From Streptococcus sp. SN-1 (GTDB lineage: Bacteria > Bacillota > Bacilli > Lactobacillales > Streptococcaceae): a stretch of DNA of 64,000 nt. This document shows, piece after piece, positions 27,724 through 37,364 of this stretch (its first letter is position 1; the number at the start of each line of letters is the position of its first letter). The notes beneath the pieces were generated by a model. The model was not told where the DNA came from. It made no database searches and saw nothing but the letters and a program-made list of their open reading frames with translations. The position numbers and the translations under genes were made by a program. The DNA lies in contig NZ_AP028929.1 of the NCBI RefSeq assembly GCF_041154385.1, forward strand, positions 1,116,001 to 1,180,000, in the 5' to 3' direction.

Positions 27724-28244
27724 TCTAAGTTTTTAATACTCTTTCAAGATTTCTAATAAGGTCTTTAAAATAAATTATATCATAAATGCAACCTTTTTTC
27801 CATCCTTTTCACTTTTATTGGAGATAGTAAGTAATAAATAGGATTAAGTTGAAAGGTTGAGTCCATATTTTATGAAACATCTTTTGATACTAAAAAAGCC
27901 TAAATTAAGAACTGCAAAATACCCCAAAAATTAGATTTTCTCTATCTAACTTTTGAGGTATCGTTCAACTATAAGAGATAATAGTCTTTTGGGGTGTTAA
28001 TACTATGCGGAAATCAAAAACAACTCATGTCTGTGTCACCTTGCAGACAATCTACTACTGACCTTCTCATCTCTATATTCAATTGCAAATAGTCGTATTT
28101 AGTTGACTCAGAACAAACTTCCGAGTTTTTTTATTAAGCACTGGAAGTGAGTTCTTTTTGATTCTCGTTCAGCAGGTTTTAAGACTTGTCCTATCCAGAT
28201 AATATCTTTTCTGCAACCCACAATGACTAACAAATAGCTTTTCT
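27724..28244. other. Intergenic region with degenerate IS-like inverted repeat
   Basis: 521 bases without a gene. At 27919-27961 an imperfect inverted repeat pairs ATACCCCAAAAATTAGAT with ATCTAACTTTTGAGGTAT, and a third copy of the CTTTTGGGGT end follows near 27990. A weak plus-strand hairpin with seven T (28106-28132) resembles a terminator although no plus-strand gene precedes it. This looks like a worn insertion sequence that I cannot assign. Confidence 0.45.
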
Positions 28245-29234
28245 TTACTCTACTACCGCTTCAGCGATTTCTTCGCGGCTAATACCAGCAAAGTAGCGTG
28301 TGATATCAATAGTTTCTAGGGCTTTAAGGACGTCTTCGCGTTCGTATTTCACTCCACGAAGGACATCTTCTACAGCTACAACGTCCTCGATACCAAAGAA
28401 GTCACCATAAATCTTGATGTCTTGGATTTTTGATTCGACGACATTAGCAAAAACTTCAACCTTACCACTAGTGAATTTTGTTCCACGACGGACGTTAAAT
28501 TCAGGTGATTTACCGTAGTTCCAGTCCCAAGTACCAAACTTAGTATCCTTGATGCGATTGATTTCATCCAATTGTTCCTCAGAAAAAACGTATTCAGTCA
28601 TCTCTGGGTACTCTTTTTTCATGTATTCCAAGAGTAAATCACGGAATTCTTCAACCGTGATTTTTTCTGGCAATTCATTGACAATATTGGTTACACGAGC
28701 ACGGACGGATTTCACACCTTTTGACTCAAATTTGTCCTTTGAAACCTTGAGGGCGTTAGCAAGGACTGACAAATCAACGTCAAAGAGCAAGCAACCATGG
28801 TGCATGATACGGCCATTAATATAAGCTTGGGCATTGCCACAGAATTTCTTACCGTCAATTTCTAAGTCATTACGGCCTGTGAACTCAGCTTTAACCCCAA
28901 GTTGAGCTAGTGTATTGATGACTGGAGTCGAGAAGCTCTTGAAGTCAAATGCCTTATTTTCATCTTCTTTTGAAATGATCGTGTAGTTGAGGTTATTTAA
29001 ATCGTGGTAAACAGCTCCACCACCGCTGATACGGCGGACCACCTCAATACCATTTTCTCGAACATAATCACGGTTAATTTCTTCGATAGTGTTCTGGTGA
29101 CGACCAACAATGATAGATGGTTTATTGATCCAAAGAAGGAAGATTTGATCCTCATCCAAAAGATGTTTAAAGGCATATTCTTCCAAGGCGATATTAAAAG
29201 CAGTGTCGTTTGAATGATTAATAATATATTTCAT
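28245..29234 (-). CDS. lplA: Lipoate--protein ligase A
   Basis: Activates lipoate with ATP and attaches it to the lipoyl lysine of dehydrogenase complexes. 329 residues: the BPL/LplA catalytic domain carries VGRHQNTIEEIN, RRISGGGAVYHDLNNLNYTI (near 75-95) and GRNDLEIDGKKFCGNAQ with the catalytic lysine; the C-terminal ~90 residues form the LplA accessory domain. It is the last gene of the aco unit, 58 bases after lpdA, so it would lipoylate the domain carried by that very protein. Confidence 0.92.
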   Translation of the reverse strand: MKYIINHSNDTAFNIALEEYAFKHLLDEDQIFLLWINKPSIIVGRHQNTIEEINRDYVRENGIEVVRRISGGGAVYHDLNNLNYTIISKEDENKAFDFKSFSTPVINTLAQLGVKAEFTGRNDLEIDGKKFCGNAQAYINGRIMHHGCLLFDVDLSVLANALKVSKDKFESKGVKSVRARVTNIVNELPEKITVEEFRDLLLEYMKKEYPEMTEYVFSEEQLDEINRIKDTKFGTWDWNYGKSPEFNVRRGTKFTSGKVEVFANVVESKIQDIKIYGDFFGIEDVVAVEDVLRGVKYEREDVLKALETIDITRYFAGISREEIAEAVVE

Positions 29235-29292
29235 GATATCCCTTTATACGATAGAGACTGGAAATAACCTTCCAGTCTAATCTATCTTTCTT

Positions 29293-30996
29293 TTATTTTT
29301 TCTTAGGTGAATGGATAGCCATTCCTAGAACATCCGCAAATGCTTCGTACATCACTTCAGAGTAGGTTGGGTGTCCGTGGATAGTCTTCAGCATTTCTTC
29401 AACAGTAATTTCCATTTCGATAATGCTTGACGCCTCATTGATCAATTCTGCAGCTGCAGGACCAATGATGTGAACACCAAGAATTTCCCCGTATTTCTTA
29501 TCTGCAATGACTTTTACGAAACCTTGAGCAGCATCAGAAGCAATGGCACGACCATTAGCAGCAAAGTTGAATTTACCGATTTGGACATCATATTTCTCAC
29601 GGGCTTGTTCTTCAGTCAAACCAACTGCCGCTACTTCTGGAAGTGTGTAGATAGCTGCAGGAGTCAAATTCAACTTGGCAACAGCATGGTTTCCTTTAAG
29701 GGCGTTTTCAGCAGCAACTTCACCCATGCGGAAGGCTGCGTGAGCCAACATCTTAGTACCGTTGATGTCACCTGGTGCGTAGATACCTGGAACAGAAGTT
29801 TCCATGTATTCGTTGACCTTGATGCGACCACGATCCAATTCAAACTCAACATCACCAATACCTTCAAGATCCGGAACACGACCGATTGAAAGGAGAGCTT
29901 TGCTTGCGATAATATCGTCTTTTCCTTCAACCTTGATACGAAGTTGACCATTTTCCTCGATGATTTCTTGCAGTTTAGTACCAGTCAAGATGGTCATTCC
30001 TTTACGCTCAAGGATCAAGCGAAGGTTCTTAGATACTTCCGCATCCATTGCTGGGACAATGCGATCCATCATTTCGATAACAGTTACTTTTGAACCGAAT
30101 GTCATGAAGGCTTGACCAAGCTCGATACCGACAACCCCACCACCAATGATAACGAGACTTTCTGGAACTTCGTTCATTTCAAGAATATCGTCACTGGTCA
30201 TGACAAGTGACGATTCCATACCAGGAACGTTGATCTTGCTGACTTTTGAACCACCAGCAAGGATAATTTTCTTGGTTTCAAGCAATTCTGAACCATTTAC
30301 CAAGACATTCTTGTCTTTAGTAATAGTACCGATACCCTTATGAACAGTAACTCCGTAGCTACGAAGAAGTCCTGCAACACCACCAACAAGAGTATTAACA
30401 ACTTTAGATTTAGTTTCTAAAAGTTTGTCCATATCTACAGTGAAGTTTGGATTTTCGATTACGATACCACGGTTTGCGGCATGACCGATGTTTTCGATAA
30501 TTTCAGCGTTATGAAGGTAGGTCTTAGTTGGGATACAGCCACGGTTCAAGCAGGTTCCACCAAGTTCAGATTTCTCAACAAGGGCAACCTTACCGCCGAG
30601 TTGGGCAGCTTTGATGGCTGCAACATAACCAGCAGGACCTCCACCAATCACAACGATATCAAAAGCATCATCGCTCTTACCATCATCGTTTGAGGCACTT
30701 GCTGCAGGTGCAGGGCTAGCTTCTGGGGCTGCTGCTCCAGCTGTTGGGATGTTTTCCCCTTCTTCACCAAGGTAACCGATAACTTCCGTTACAGGGACAG
30801 TTTCACCATCTCCTTTGAGAATGGCAATCAAGTACCCATCTTCTTCGGCTTCCAATTCCATGCTGACTTTGTCAGTCATGATTTCCAAAAGGATTTCTCC
30901 TTCTTTTACAAATTCTCCGACTTTTTTATTCCATTGGACGATTTGTCCTTCTGTCATATCCACGCCGGCTTTTGGCATAATTACTTCTAAGGCCAT
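29293..30996 (-). CDS. lpdA: Dihydrolipoamide dehydrogenase (E3) with N-terminal lipoyl domain
   Basis: Reoxidises dihydrolipoamide with NAD+ as the E3 of the 2-oxo-acid/acetoin dehydrogenase complex. 567 residues, about 100 more than a plain E3. Residues 1-~80 are a lipoyl domain with the lipoylation site Lys43 in TDKVSMELE, then an Ala/Pro linker (~83-108), then E3 proper: FAD site VIGGGPAGYVAA, redox pair GGTCLNRGCIPTKT, NAD site IIGGGVVGIELG, and C-terminal catalytic HGHPTYSE. It is placed between acoC and lplA. The lipoyl domain here compensates for its absence from E2. Confidence 0.93.
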   Translation of the reverse strand: MALEVIMPKAGVDMTEGQIVQWNKKVGEFVKEGEILLEIMTDKVSMELEAEEDGYLIAILKGDGETVPVTEVIGYLGEEGENIPTAGAAAPEASPAPAASASNDDGKSDDAFDIVVIGGGPAGYVAAIKAAQLGGKVALVEKSELGGTCLNRGCIPTKTYLHNAEIIENIGHAANRGIVIENPNFTVDMDKLLETKSKVVNTLVGGVAGLLRSYGVTVHKGIGTITKDKNVLVNGSELLETKKIILAGGSKVSKINVPGMESSLVMTSDDILEMNEVPESLVIIGGGVVGIELGQAFMTFGSKVTVIEMMDRIVPAMDAEVSKNLRLILERKGMTILTGTKLQEIIEENGQLRIKVEGKDDIIASKALLSIGRVPDLEGIGDVEFELDRGRIKVNEYMETSVPGIYAPGDINGTKMLAHAAFRMGEVAAENALKGNHAVAKLNLTPAAIYTLPEVAAVGLTEEQAREKYDVQIGKFNFAANGRAIASDAAQGFVKVIADKKYGEILGVHIIGPAAAELINEASSIIEMEITVEEMLKTIHGHPTYSEVMYEAFADVLGMAIHSPKKK

Positions 30997-31041
30997 GTCT
31001 TCCTTCCTTTATCTATATCTTTAAAATGAATACTCTTGTTC

Positions 31042-32085
31042 TTAAATCAACATTGAGATTGGATTTTCTATCAATTCTTTCAAGTCTTTCATGAACTTAG
31101 CACCAGCCATACCATCTACGACACGGTGGTCAATTGTTAAACCAAGACTCATGATTGGGCGAATCACAATTTCACCATTGACGACAACCGGCTTCTCAAT
31201 TGTCGAACTCACACCAAGGATAGCTGAGTTTGGTTGGTTGATGATCGGACCAAAGGACTGAACGCCAAACATTCCCAAGTTACTGATAGTAAATGTTGAA
31301 TTTTGCAGTTCGCTTGGAGCCAATTTACCATCCAAGGTACGGCCAATAACATCCTTAAAGGCTACAACCAGTTCTGAAAGACTCATCTTCTCAGCATTGT
31401 AAACAACAGGTGTCATCAATCCATTATCCATACCAACTGCCATGGCAAGGTTGACATAGTTATGAGTGATAATGGTCTTGCCATCTTCTGTCAATGAAGC
31501 GTTGATATAAGGATGCTTCATCAAGGTTTTCACAACAGCAAGTGAAAGAAGATCTGTTACAGTAGTCTTCTTCCCGGTTGCTCCCATGATTGGTTCAAGC
31601 ACCTTCTTACGAAGAGCCAACATTTCAGTCATATCAACTTCATAGTTGAGCGTGAAGGTTGGCGCAGTTAGGTAAGATTCAACCATACGTTGGGCAATAA
31701 CCTTACGCATTGGTGTCATTGGAATACGTTCAATTTCACCGTATGGTGTTACGTTATCAGGAACTTCTTCCACTTTTTCAATCTGAGCAGGAGACTTGAT
31801 GGTATCGTTTTCGATATTTTCAGGAAGCAAGGCCAAAACATCCTTCTTCATGATTTTACCACGATGACCAGTTCCTTGGATTTCCTGCCAAGCAATATTA
31901 TGTTCGAGGGCAATTCGTTTTGCAAGTGGCGAAATGCGAACCACGTTTGTGTCTTTATAAGTTTCCACGTCTTCTTTGTGGACACGACCGTTTGCACCTG
32001 AGCCAGAAACGTCGTAGAGGTTGATTCCTAAATCATCCGCTAACTTTCTAGCTGCAGGAGTCGCTCTTAGCTTGTCATCAGCCAT
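31042..32085 (-). CDS. acoC: Dihydrolipoamide acetyltransferase (E2) without lipoyl domain
   Basis: Core acyltransferase of the acetoin/2-oxo-acid dehydrogenase complex. 347 residues: two peripheral subunit-binding domains (ATPAARKLADDLGINLYDV at 9-27 and SPLAKRIALEHNIAWQEI at ~52-70), then the 2-oxoacid acyltransferase domain ending in the active-site DHRVVDGMAGAKF. Unlike most E2 proteins it has no N-terminal lipoyl domain; that sits on the next gene's product. Start at 32085 with GGAGAGG upstream. A 465-base region with 126-bp tandem repeats lies between it and acoB. Confidence 0.9.
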   Translation of the reverse strand: MADDKLRATPAARKLADDLGINLYDVSGSGANGRVHKEDVETYKDTNVVRISPLAKRIALEHNIAWQEIQGTGHRGKIMKKDVLALLPENIENDTIKSPAQIEKVEEVPDNVTPYGEIERIPMTPMRKVIAQRMVESYLTAPTFTLNYEVDMTEMLALRKKVLEPIMGATGKKTTVTDLLSLAVVKTLMKHPYINASLTEDGKTIITHNYVNLAMAVGMDNGLMTPVVYNAEKMSLSELVVAFKDVIGRTLDGKLAPSELQNSTFTISNLGMFGVQSFGPIINQPNSAILGVSSTIEKPVVVNGEIVIRPIMSLGLTIDHRVVDGMAGAKFMKDLKELIENPISMLI

Positions 32086-32550
32086 GACCTCTCCAATTCT
32101 ATACTAAGATATTAAGGACGCAGAGGGCAATGAAAAAATAGGAGATTGACGATGTGTTCGATGAACACAAGGAAATCTATCTTTTTTTCACAGACCTCCG
32201 TCCGAATTCAACTCTACAAGTAACTTGGACACGGAACGTGTCTCAAGTTACTACGGTTGCCGCTATCAGGCGGTCAACCTAGTAGACTTACTAATTCATT
32301 CGTCGAATATTACTGATTCGACTCTCTCATGTCGCAACTTTAGAAACAACTTGGATACAACACGTATCTCAAGTTGCTACGGTTGCCGCTATTAGGCGAT
32401 CAACCTAGTAGACTTACTAATTCATTCGTCGAATATTATCGATTCGACTCTCTCCTGTCGCAAATTTGCAAATAACTTGGGTACAATACATATCTCAAGT
32501 TACTAAAGTTAAAAACAACCGTTATTTTACATAATTTATCTTATGCAATT
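32086..32550. other. Intergenic region between acoB and acoC
   Basis: 465 bases in the middle of an operon with no gene. It holds a large hairpin (about 32130-32192, centred on GTGTTC-GAT-GAACAC at 32153-32167 and closed by a run of T) and the 126-bp tandem repeats at 32222-32513. Such a spacer inside a dehydrogenase operon is unusual and may change the ratio of E1 to E2/E3. Confidence 0.6.
32222..32513. repeat. 126-bp tandem repeat, 2.3 copies
   Basis: Units start at 32222, 32348 and 32474 (partial), each with AACTTGG...ATCTCAAGTT-type inverted arms, CTACGGTTGCCGCTAT, and GACTCTCTC-TGTCGC. The period is exactly 126 bases and copies differ by about ten substitutions. There are no open frames of note. 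Confidence 0.85.
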
Positions 32551-33543
32551 CTATTCTTTGTTATATGTTTTTCGGATGGCATCTTTGATGCTTTCAACGG
32601 TTGGAATCATTGCATTTTCCAGGTTTTGTGCGTAAGGCATTGGCACATCTTCTCCTGCACAGCGGCGGATTGGTGCATCTAAATAATCAAATGCTTCTGA
32701 TTCTGAAATAATAGCTGAAATCTCTCCGATATAGCCACTTGTTTTATGGGCATCGTTGACCAGAACAACCTTACCAGTCTTCTTCACTGAGTTGATGATG
32801 ATATCCTTATCAAGTGGAACAAGGGTACGAGGATCCACAATTTCAACTGAAATTCCTTCTTCTGCTAATTCTTCAGCTGCTTGAACCACACGGCGAAGCA
32901 TTTTCCCGTAAGTAACAACTGTTACATCCGTTCCTTCACGTTTAATTTCCCCAACTCCAAGTGGGATTGTGTAGTCTGGATCAACTGGCACTTCCCCTTT
33001 TTGGTTAAATTCTGACTTGTACTCAAGAATGATAACAGGGTTATTATCACGGATAGAAGACTTAAGTAATCCTTTCATGTCCGCAGGTGTACCTGGCGCT
33101 ACAACCTTAAGTCCTGGAATGTGAGTAAACCAAGACTCTAGAGATTGCGAGTGCTGGGCTGCAGAACCAACTCCGTTACCTGCTGCACAACGAACAGTCA
33201 TTGGAACCTGACCTTTACCACCAAACATATAACGTGTTTTAGCAGCTTGGTTGACGATATTGTCCATGGCAATGACCGAGAAGTCCATAAAGGTCATATC
33301 GACAATTGGACGAAGTCCTGTCATGGCTGCTCCTGCTGCTGCCCCTGAGATGGCTGCTTCAGAAATTGGACAGTCACGAACACGTTCTGGACCAAATTCT
33401 TCAAGCATTCCAACAGAAGTTCCGAAGTCTCCTCCGAAGACACCAACGTCTTCTCCCATCAAGAACACATTTTCATCGCGACGCATTTCCTCAGACATAG
33501 CAAGGATAATGGTGTCACGGAAGGACATTGTTTTTGTTTCCAT
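32551..33543 (-). CDS. acoB: Acetoin/pyruvate-type dehydrogenase E1 component, beta subunit
   Basis: Partner of the alpha subunit in thiamine-diphosphate-dependent decarboxylation or cleavage of a 2-oxo compound. 330 residues with the transketolase-like pyrimidine-binding domain (MGEDVGVFGGDFGTS, PISEAAISGAAAGAAMTGLRP with the glutamate that activates thiamine) and the C-terminal domain (VTYGKMLRRVVQAAEEL, DPRTLVPLD). It begins 15 bases after the alpha gene. Whether the complex works on acetoin or pyruvate is not decidable by sequence alone. Confidence 0.9.
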   Translation of the reverse strand: METKTMSFRDTIILAMSEEMRRDENVFLMGEDVGVFGGDFGTSVGMLEEFGPERVRDCPISEAAISGAAAGAAMTGLRPIVDMTFMDFSVIAMDNIVNQAAKTRYMFGGKGQVPMTVRCAAGNGVGSAAQHSQSLESWFTHIPGLKVVAPGTPADMKGLLKSSIRDNNPVIILEYKSEFNQKGEVPVDPDYTIPLGVGEIKREGTDVTVVTYGKMLRRVVQAAEELAEEGISVEIVDPRTLVPLDKDIIINSVKKTGKVVLVNDAHKTSGYIGEISAIISESEAFDYLDAPIRRCAGEDVPMPYAQNLENAMIPTVESIKDAIRKTYNKE

Positions 33544-33558
33544 TTTATCTCTTTCTCC

Positions 33559-34527
33559 TTAGTCTGCGTAAATATCTTCAAATGCTGATTCAAGCGGTGG
33601 GAATGGACTTTCCTCTGCAAATTTAACAGAAGCTTCTACTGCTTCCTTTACTTGCGCTTGGATTTCTTCCAATTCTTCGGCACTTGCAATAGTGTTTTCA
33701 ATGAGGTACTTGCGAAGGTTTTCGATCGGGTCTTTTTGTTTCCACAATTCCACTTCTTCACGTGTACGATATTTACCAGGGTCAGATGATGAGTGACCAA
33801 GCCAGCGATAAGTTACACTTTCAATCAAGACTGGTCCATTGCCACTGCGAACATGATCTACAGCTTTCTTGAACCCTTCATAAACATCGATGACATTGTT
33901 TCCATCTTCGATGAACATTCCAGGAATTCCATAAGCGGCGCTACGTTGATGGATATGTTCTACATTGGTCATTTTCTTGATATTCGCAGAGATACCGTAA
34001 CCGTTGTTAATGCAATAGAAAATGACTGGCAGGTTCCAGATAGAAGCCATGTTCACTGCTTCGTGGAAAACACCTTCATTGGTCGCACCATCTCCAAAGA
34101 AGCAGACAACGATTTTACCGGTATTTTGCATTTGCTGACTAAGAGCTGCACCGACAGCAATCCCCATACCACCACCTACGATACCATTGGCACCAAGGTT
34201 ACCAGCATCAAGGTCGGCGATATGCATAGATCCACCTTTTCCTTTACAGGTTCCAGTGTATTTACCAAGGATTTCAGCCATCATTCCGTTGAGGTCAATC
34301 CCTTTGGCAATAGCTTGTCCATGACCACGGTGGTTTGAGGTAATCAGATCATCTGGATTGAGAGCTAACATAGCCCCCACGTTAGCTGCCTCTTCACCAA
34401 CAGAAAAGTGCGTCATTCCTGGCACTTTTCCTTTCTTTACTAATTGCGCAATTTTTAAGTCCATGCGACGGATTTCTTCCATCTTACGGAACATTTCTAG
34501 CAAAAGATTTTTATCTAAAGTTGACAT
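33559..34527 (-). CDS. acoA: Acetoin/pyruvate-type dehydrogenase E1 component, alpha subunit
   Basis: Carries the thiamine diphosphate site: the GDGATNEGVFHEAVNMASIWNL-type motif (GDG then NN near residue 145-175, with INNGYGIS) is complete. 322 residues. Phosphorylation-loop residues HRSAAYGIPG and the C-terminal RWLGHSSSDPGKYR are typical of PDH/acetoin E1-alpha. It is the first gene of the acoA-acoB-acoC-lpdA-lplA unit and follows a near-consensus promoter at 34562-34590. Confidence 0.9.
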   Translation of the reverse strand: MSTLDKNLLLEMFRKMEEIRRMDLKIAQLVKKGKVPGMTHFSVGEEAANVGAMLALNPDDLITSNHRGHGQAIAKGIDLNGMMAEILGKYTGTCKGKGGSMHIADLDAGNLGANGIVGGGMGIAVGAALSQQMQNTGKIVVCFFGDGATNEGVFHEAVNMASIWNLPVIFYCINNGYGISANIKKMTNVEHIHQRSAAYGIPGMFIEDGNNVIDVYEGFKKAVDHVRSGNGPVLIESVTYRWLGHSSSDPGKYRTREEVELWKQKDPIENLRKYLIENTIASAEELEEIQAQVKEAVEASVKFAEESPFPPLESAFEDIYAD

Positions 34528-34561
34528 CTTCTTGCCTTTCTAACTTTCTTCTTACCTTACT

Positions 34562-34590
34562 ATTCTACCGTTTTTGGTAAAGACTGTCAA
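34562..34590 (-). promoter_or_regulatory. Promoter of the aco operon
   Basis: Minus strand -35 TTGACA (34585-34590), 17-bp spacer, -10 TAGAAT (34562-34567): nearly consensus, so strong basal expression is expected. Confidence 0.75.
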
Positions 34591-34616
34591 AGTTTTTCTC
34601 AAGTAAATTTCACAAA

Positions 34617-34660
34617 ATAAAAAAGAAAACCCCATGAAAACAAGGGATTTTCTCATTAAG
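34617..34660 (-). terminator. Terminator after the MATE gene
   Basis: Minus strand GAAAATCCC..TG / CA..GGGGTTTTC stem followed by TTTTTTAT. It separates the HAD-ung-pyrC-MATE unit from the aco promoter. Confidence 0.65.
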
Positions 34661-34680
34661 AATATTTTTTCACAAACTTT

Positions 34681-36042
34681 TTATCGTTTAGATTTTGCTA
34701 AAGATTCAAATCTTTTCATAATCACTGTCAAACGCCAACGGTAGAGAACGCCACTCACGATTAGACTAATAATCAAACCAATCCAGTATGAATAAGCTCC
34801 AAAATCTGTTAGGGAATCAAATACCATAGCCACTGGGATTGCTACGCCCCAATAACCAACCAAACCAAGGTAAAAAGGAATAACTGTATCCTTATACCCC
34901 CGTAAAATTCCCTGAAGCGGTGCCGCAAAGGTATCTGCTAACTGAAAGAAGAGGCTGTAAGTCAAAAAACGCGCTGTCAAATCGATAAATTCTGGGTCGT
35001 TACCATAAAGACTGGCCACATTTCCTCTAAAAATGTAAAGGAAAGATAAGGTGAAGGCCGCAAAAATGAGGGCGGTCCCTCTTCCTAAACCAATATAAGT
35101 TTTCGCATCATCAAATCGCTTGGCTCCCACTTCATAGGAAACGACAATAGCCATAGCCGATGAGATACTCATAGGAAAGGCGTACATAAGACTTGAAAAG
35201 TTCATGGCTGACTGGTAACTAGCGATAATCAAGGACGAGAACTTAGCCATAATCAAGCCAACCACGGAAAAGATAGCCACTTCGGCAAAGACAGTTCCCC
35301 CAATAGGTAGACCTAAACGAACTCCTTCCTTGATTTTATCCATATTAAGCGGAATGCGTTTCTCAAAATGCAAGGCTTTGAGCTTCTCCTGTTTAAATAG
35401 AACCAAAACAGAAATCCCCAGCAAGACCCAGTAGGCCAAGGAAGTACCTAAACCAGCACCAGCCCCTCCCAGTTCTGGAACACCAAAGGCACCGTAAATC
35501 AAGAGATAGTTAAATCCACTATTGAGAGGAAGTAACAAAAGCATGAGGTACATGGACAATTTGGTCAAGCCTAGCGAATCCAGCAAGGAACGAATGACAC
35601 TAAAGAGCAACAAGGGGATAATCCCGATAGATAAAAACCAGAGATAGCGAACCGCTACTGCCGCCACCGGTGCTTCTAGTCCAATATGATTCAAGATTGG
35701 CGGTGCCAAGAAAAGTACCATCCCCAGCAAGACCACAGATAGGCCCAAGGCCAGATAGATGAACTGGTAAAAATCTGACGCAACTTCTTCCTTTTTACCT
35801 CGACCAAGATGGTGACCAATGATGGGCACCAAGGCTGAAACAATACCTGTTAGAAAGGTAAAGAAAGGATTCCAGATACTGGTTGCCATAGACACACCAG
35901 CCAAGTCCATGGTATTGTATTGGCCAGTCATAGTCGTATCAACAAAGGATGCAGAATAGTTGGCAAATTGATAAATCAGGATAGGGAAAAATATCTTTAA
36001 AAATAAGATAAACTTGTCTTTAAAATGATGGGTCTGGTACAT
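34681..36042 (-). CDS. MATE-family efflux transporter
   Basis: Antiporter in the cell membrane, expelling drugs or metabolites against Na+ or H+. 453 residues with about twelve hydrophobic helices in two repeats: FVDTTMTGQYNTMDLAGVSM in the first half and the matching VGAKRFDDAKTYIGLGRG in the second, both typical of NorM/DinF-like proteins. Starts at MYQTHHFKDK, 41 bases after pyrC. Substrate unknown. Confidence 0.87.
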   Translation of the reverse strand: MYQTHHFKDKFILFLKIFFPILIYQFANYSASFVDTTMTGQYNTMDLAGVSMATSIWNPFFTFLTGIVSALVPIIGHHLGRGKKEEVASDFYQFIYLALGLSVVLLGMVLFLAPPILNHIGLEAPVAAVAVRYLWFLSIGIIPLLLFSVIRSLLDSLGLTKLSMYLMLLLLPLNSGFNYLLIYGAFGVPELGGAGAGLGTSLAYWVLLGISVLVLFKQEKLKALHFEKRIPLNMDKIKEGVRLGLPIGGTVFAEVAIFSVVGLIMAKFSSLIIASYQSAMNFSSLMYAFPMSISSAMAIVVSYEVGAKRFDDAKTYIGLGRGTALIFAAFTLSFLYIFRGNVASLYGNDPEFIDLTARFLTYSLFFQLADTFAAPLQGILRGYKDTVIPFYLGLVGYWGVAIPVAMVFDSLTDFGAYSYWIGLIISLIVSGVLYRWRLTVIMKRFESLAKSKR

Positions 36043-36083
36043 ATAAGCTCTCTATTCTTTTTGTTTACAGAGCAGACTCCCAC

Positions 36084-37352
36084 CTAGTTTTGATAGACAA
36101 TTTGTCCCTTACAGATGGTATATTTAACCTGCCCTTTTAAGGTTTCACCGATGAATGGTGAATTAGCTGCTTTCGAAGCAAAATGGGAGTCCACAAGGCG
36201 GTCAGCCTTAGCATCAAAAATAGTGATGTCAGCTGGACCATTCTCAGCCAAGTAACCTGCTTCAAAGTTGTAAAGCTTGGATGGGTTGTATGTCATTTTT
36301 TCGAGTAATTCCATCAAGCTTAACTCACCAGCTTCGACCAAATAAGTCAATCCAAGAGATAGAGATGTTTCTAAGCCAGTCATACCAGATGGCGCTTTGG
36401 TAATATCCTCGACATTTTTTTCATCCGCATGGTGAGGCGCATGGTCTGTCGCAATAACTGTGATGACACCTGACTTAAGACCTTCGATAACAGCACGACG
36501 GTCTGATTCCAAACGAAGCGGCGGATTCATCTTAGCATTGCTACCTTGTGTCAAAAGAAGTGCTTCTGTCTTAGAGAAATGCTGTGGCGCTACTTCTGCT
36601 GTGACTTTCGCACCCAATCCCTGAGCAAACTCAACTACTTTAACACTTTCTTCCTTAGACAAATGCTGAATATGAACATGGGCCTTGGTTGCATAGGCAA
36701 TCATGACATCACGCGCCATCATAGCATACTCAGCTACTCCAGTCGCACCGCAGATATGGAAATGTTCTTTAGCAATATTTTCGTTAAAGCCAAGAACACC
36801 GTTCAAACCTGGATCTTCCTCATGAAGACTAATAAAGGTATTAAGCTTTTTAGCTTCCTCCATGGCTTCCTTTACAACTTTACTGCTTTCAAGCGGAATG
36901 CCGTCATCAGAAAAACCAACCGCACCAGCTTCTAAGAGTGCCTTGAAGTCTGTCAAATCTTGGCCATTAAAGTTTTTAGTAATGGTCGCAACCGTCTTGA
37001 CATGAATCTTCTCTTTGGCAGCTGACTGGAGAACTTCTTGCAAAGTTTCCACATCCGAAATGGTTGGACTAGTATTAGCCATCATGACAACAGTTGTAAA
37101 ACCACCTGCAGCGGCTGCTAGGGCACCAGTATGAATATCTTCTTTATGTGTTTGACCCGGTTCACGGAAATGAACATGAATATCGACCAAGCCAGGAGCA
37201 ACTACAAGACCACTAGCATCTAAGATTTCTGCTCCTTCTTCCGTGATCTCAGGCGCAATTTTTATAATTTTCCCATCTTGAACTAAGACATCACACACTT
37301 GATCCAAACCAGACTTGGGATCCATTACACGACCATTTTTGATTAGTAGCAT
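36084..37352 (-). CDS. pyrC: Dihydroorotase
   Basis: Third step of pyrimidine synthesis, cyclising carbamoyl-aspartate to dihydroorotate in the cytoplasm. 422 residues, class I (PyrC of Gram-positives): metal ligands in [17 protein letters not shown] (near 58-74), H in IQHLSKEES, and the C-terminal ATDHAPHH with the catalytic Asp. It is not with other pyr genes; it follows the Nudix gene by 12 bases in a unit that also holds ung and a HAD phosphatase. Confidence 0.93.
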   Translation of the reverse strand: MLLIKNGRVMDPKSGLDQVCDVLVQDGKIIKIAPEITEEGAEILDASGLVVAPGLVDIHVHFREPGQTHKEDIHTGALAAAAGGFTTVVMMANTSPTISDVETLQEVLQSAAKEKIHVKTVATITKNFNGQDLTDFKALLEAGAVGFSDDGIPLESSKVVKEAMEEAKKLNTFISLHEEDPGLNGVLGFNENIAKEHFHICGATGVAEYAMMARDVMIAYATKAHVHIQHLSKEESVKVVEFAQGLGAKVTAEVAPQHFSKTEALLLTQGSNAKMNPPLRLESDRRAVIEGLKSGVITVIATDHAPHHADEKNVEDITKAPSGMTGLETSLSLGLTYLVEAGELSLMELLEKMTYNPSKLYNFEAGYLAENGPADITIFDAKADRLVDSHFASKAANSPFIGETLKGQVKYTICKGQIVYQN

Positions 37353-37364
37353 CTGCTTTCTCCT

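Noticed and set aside
28106..28136. Plus-strand terminator
   Set aside because: The stem is only four or five pairs and no plus-strand gene precedes it; noted in the gap description only.
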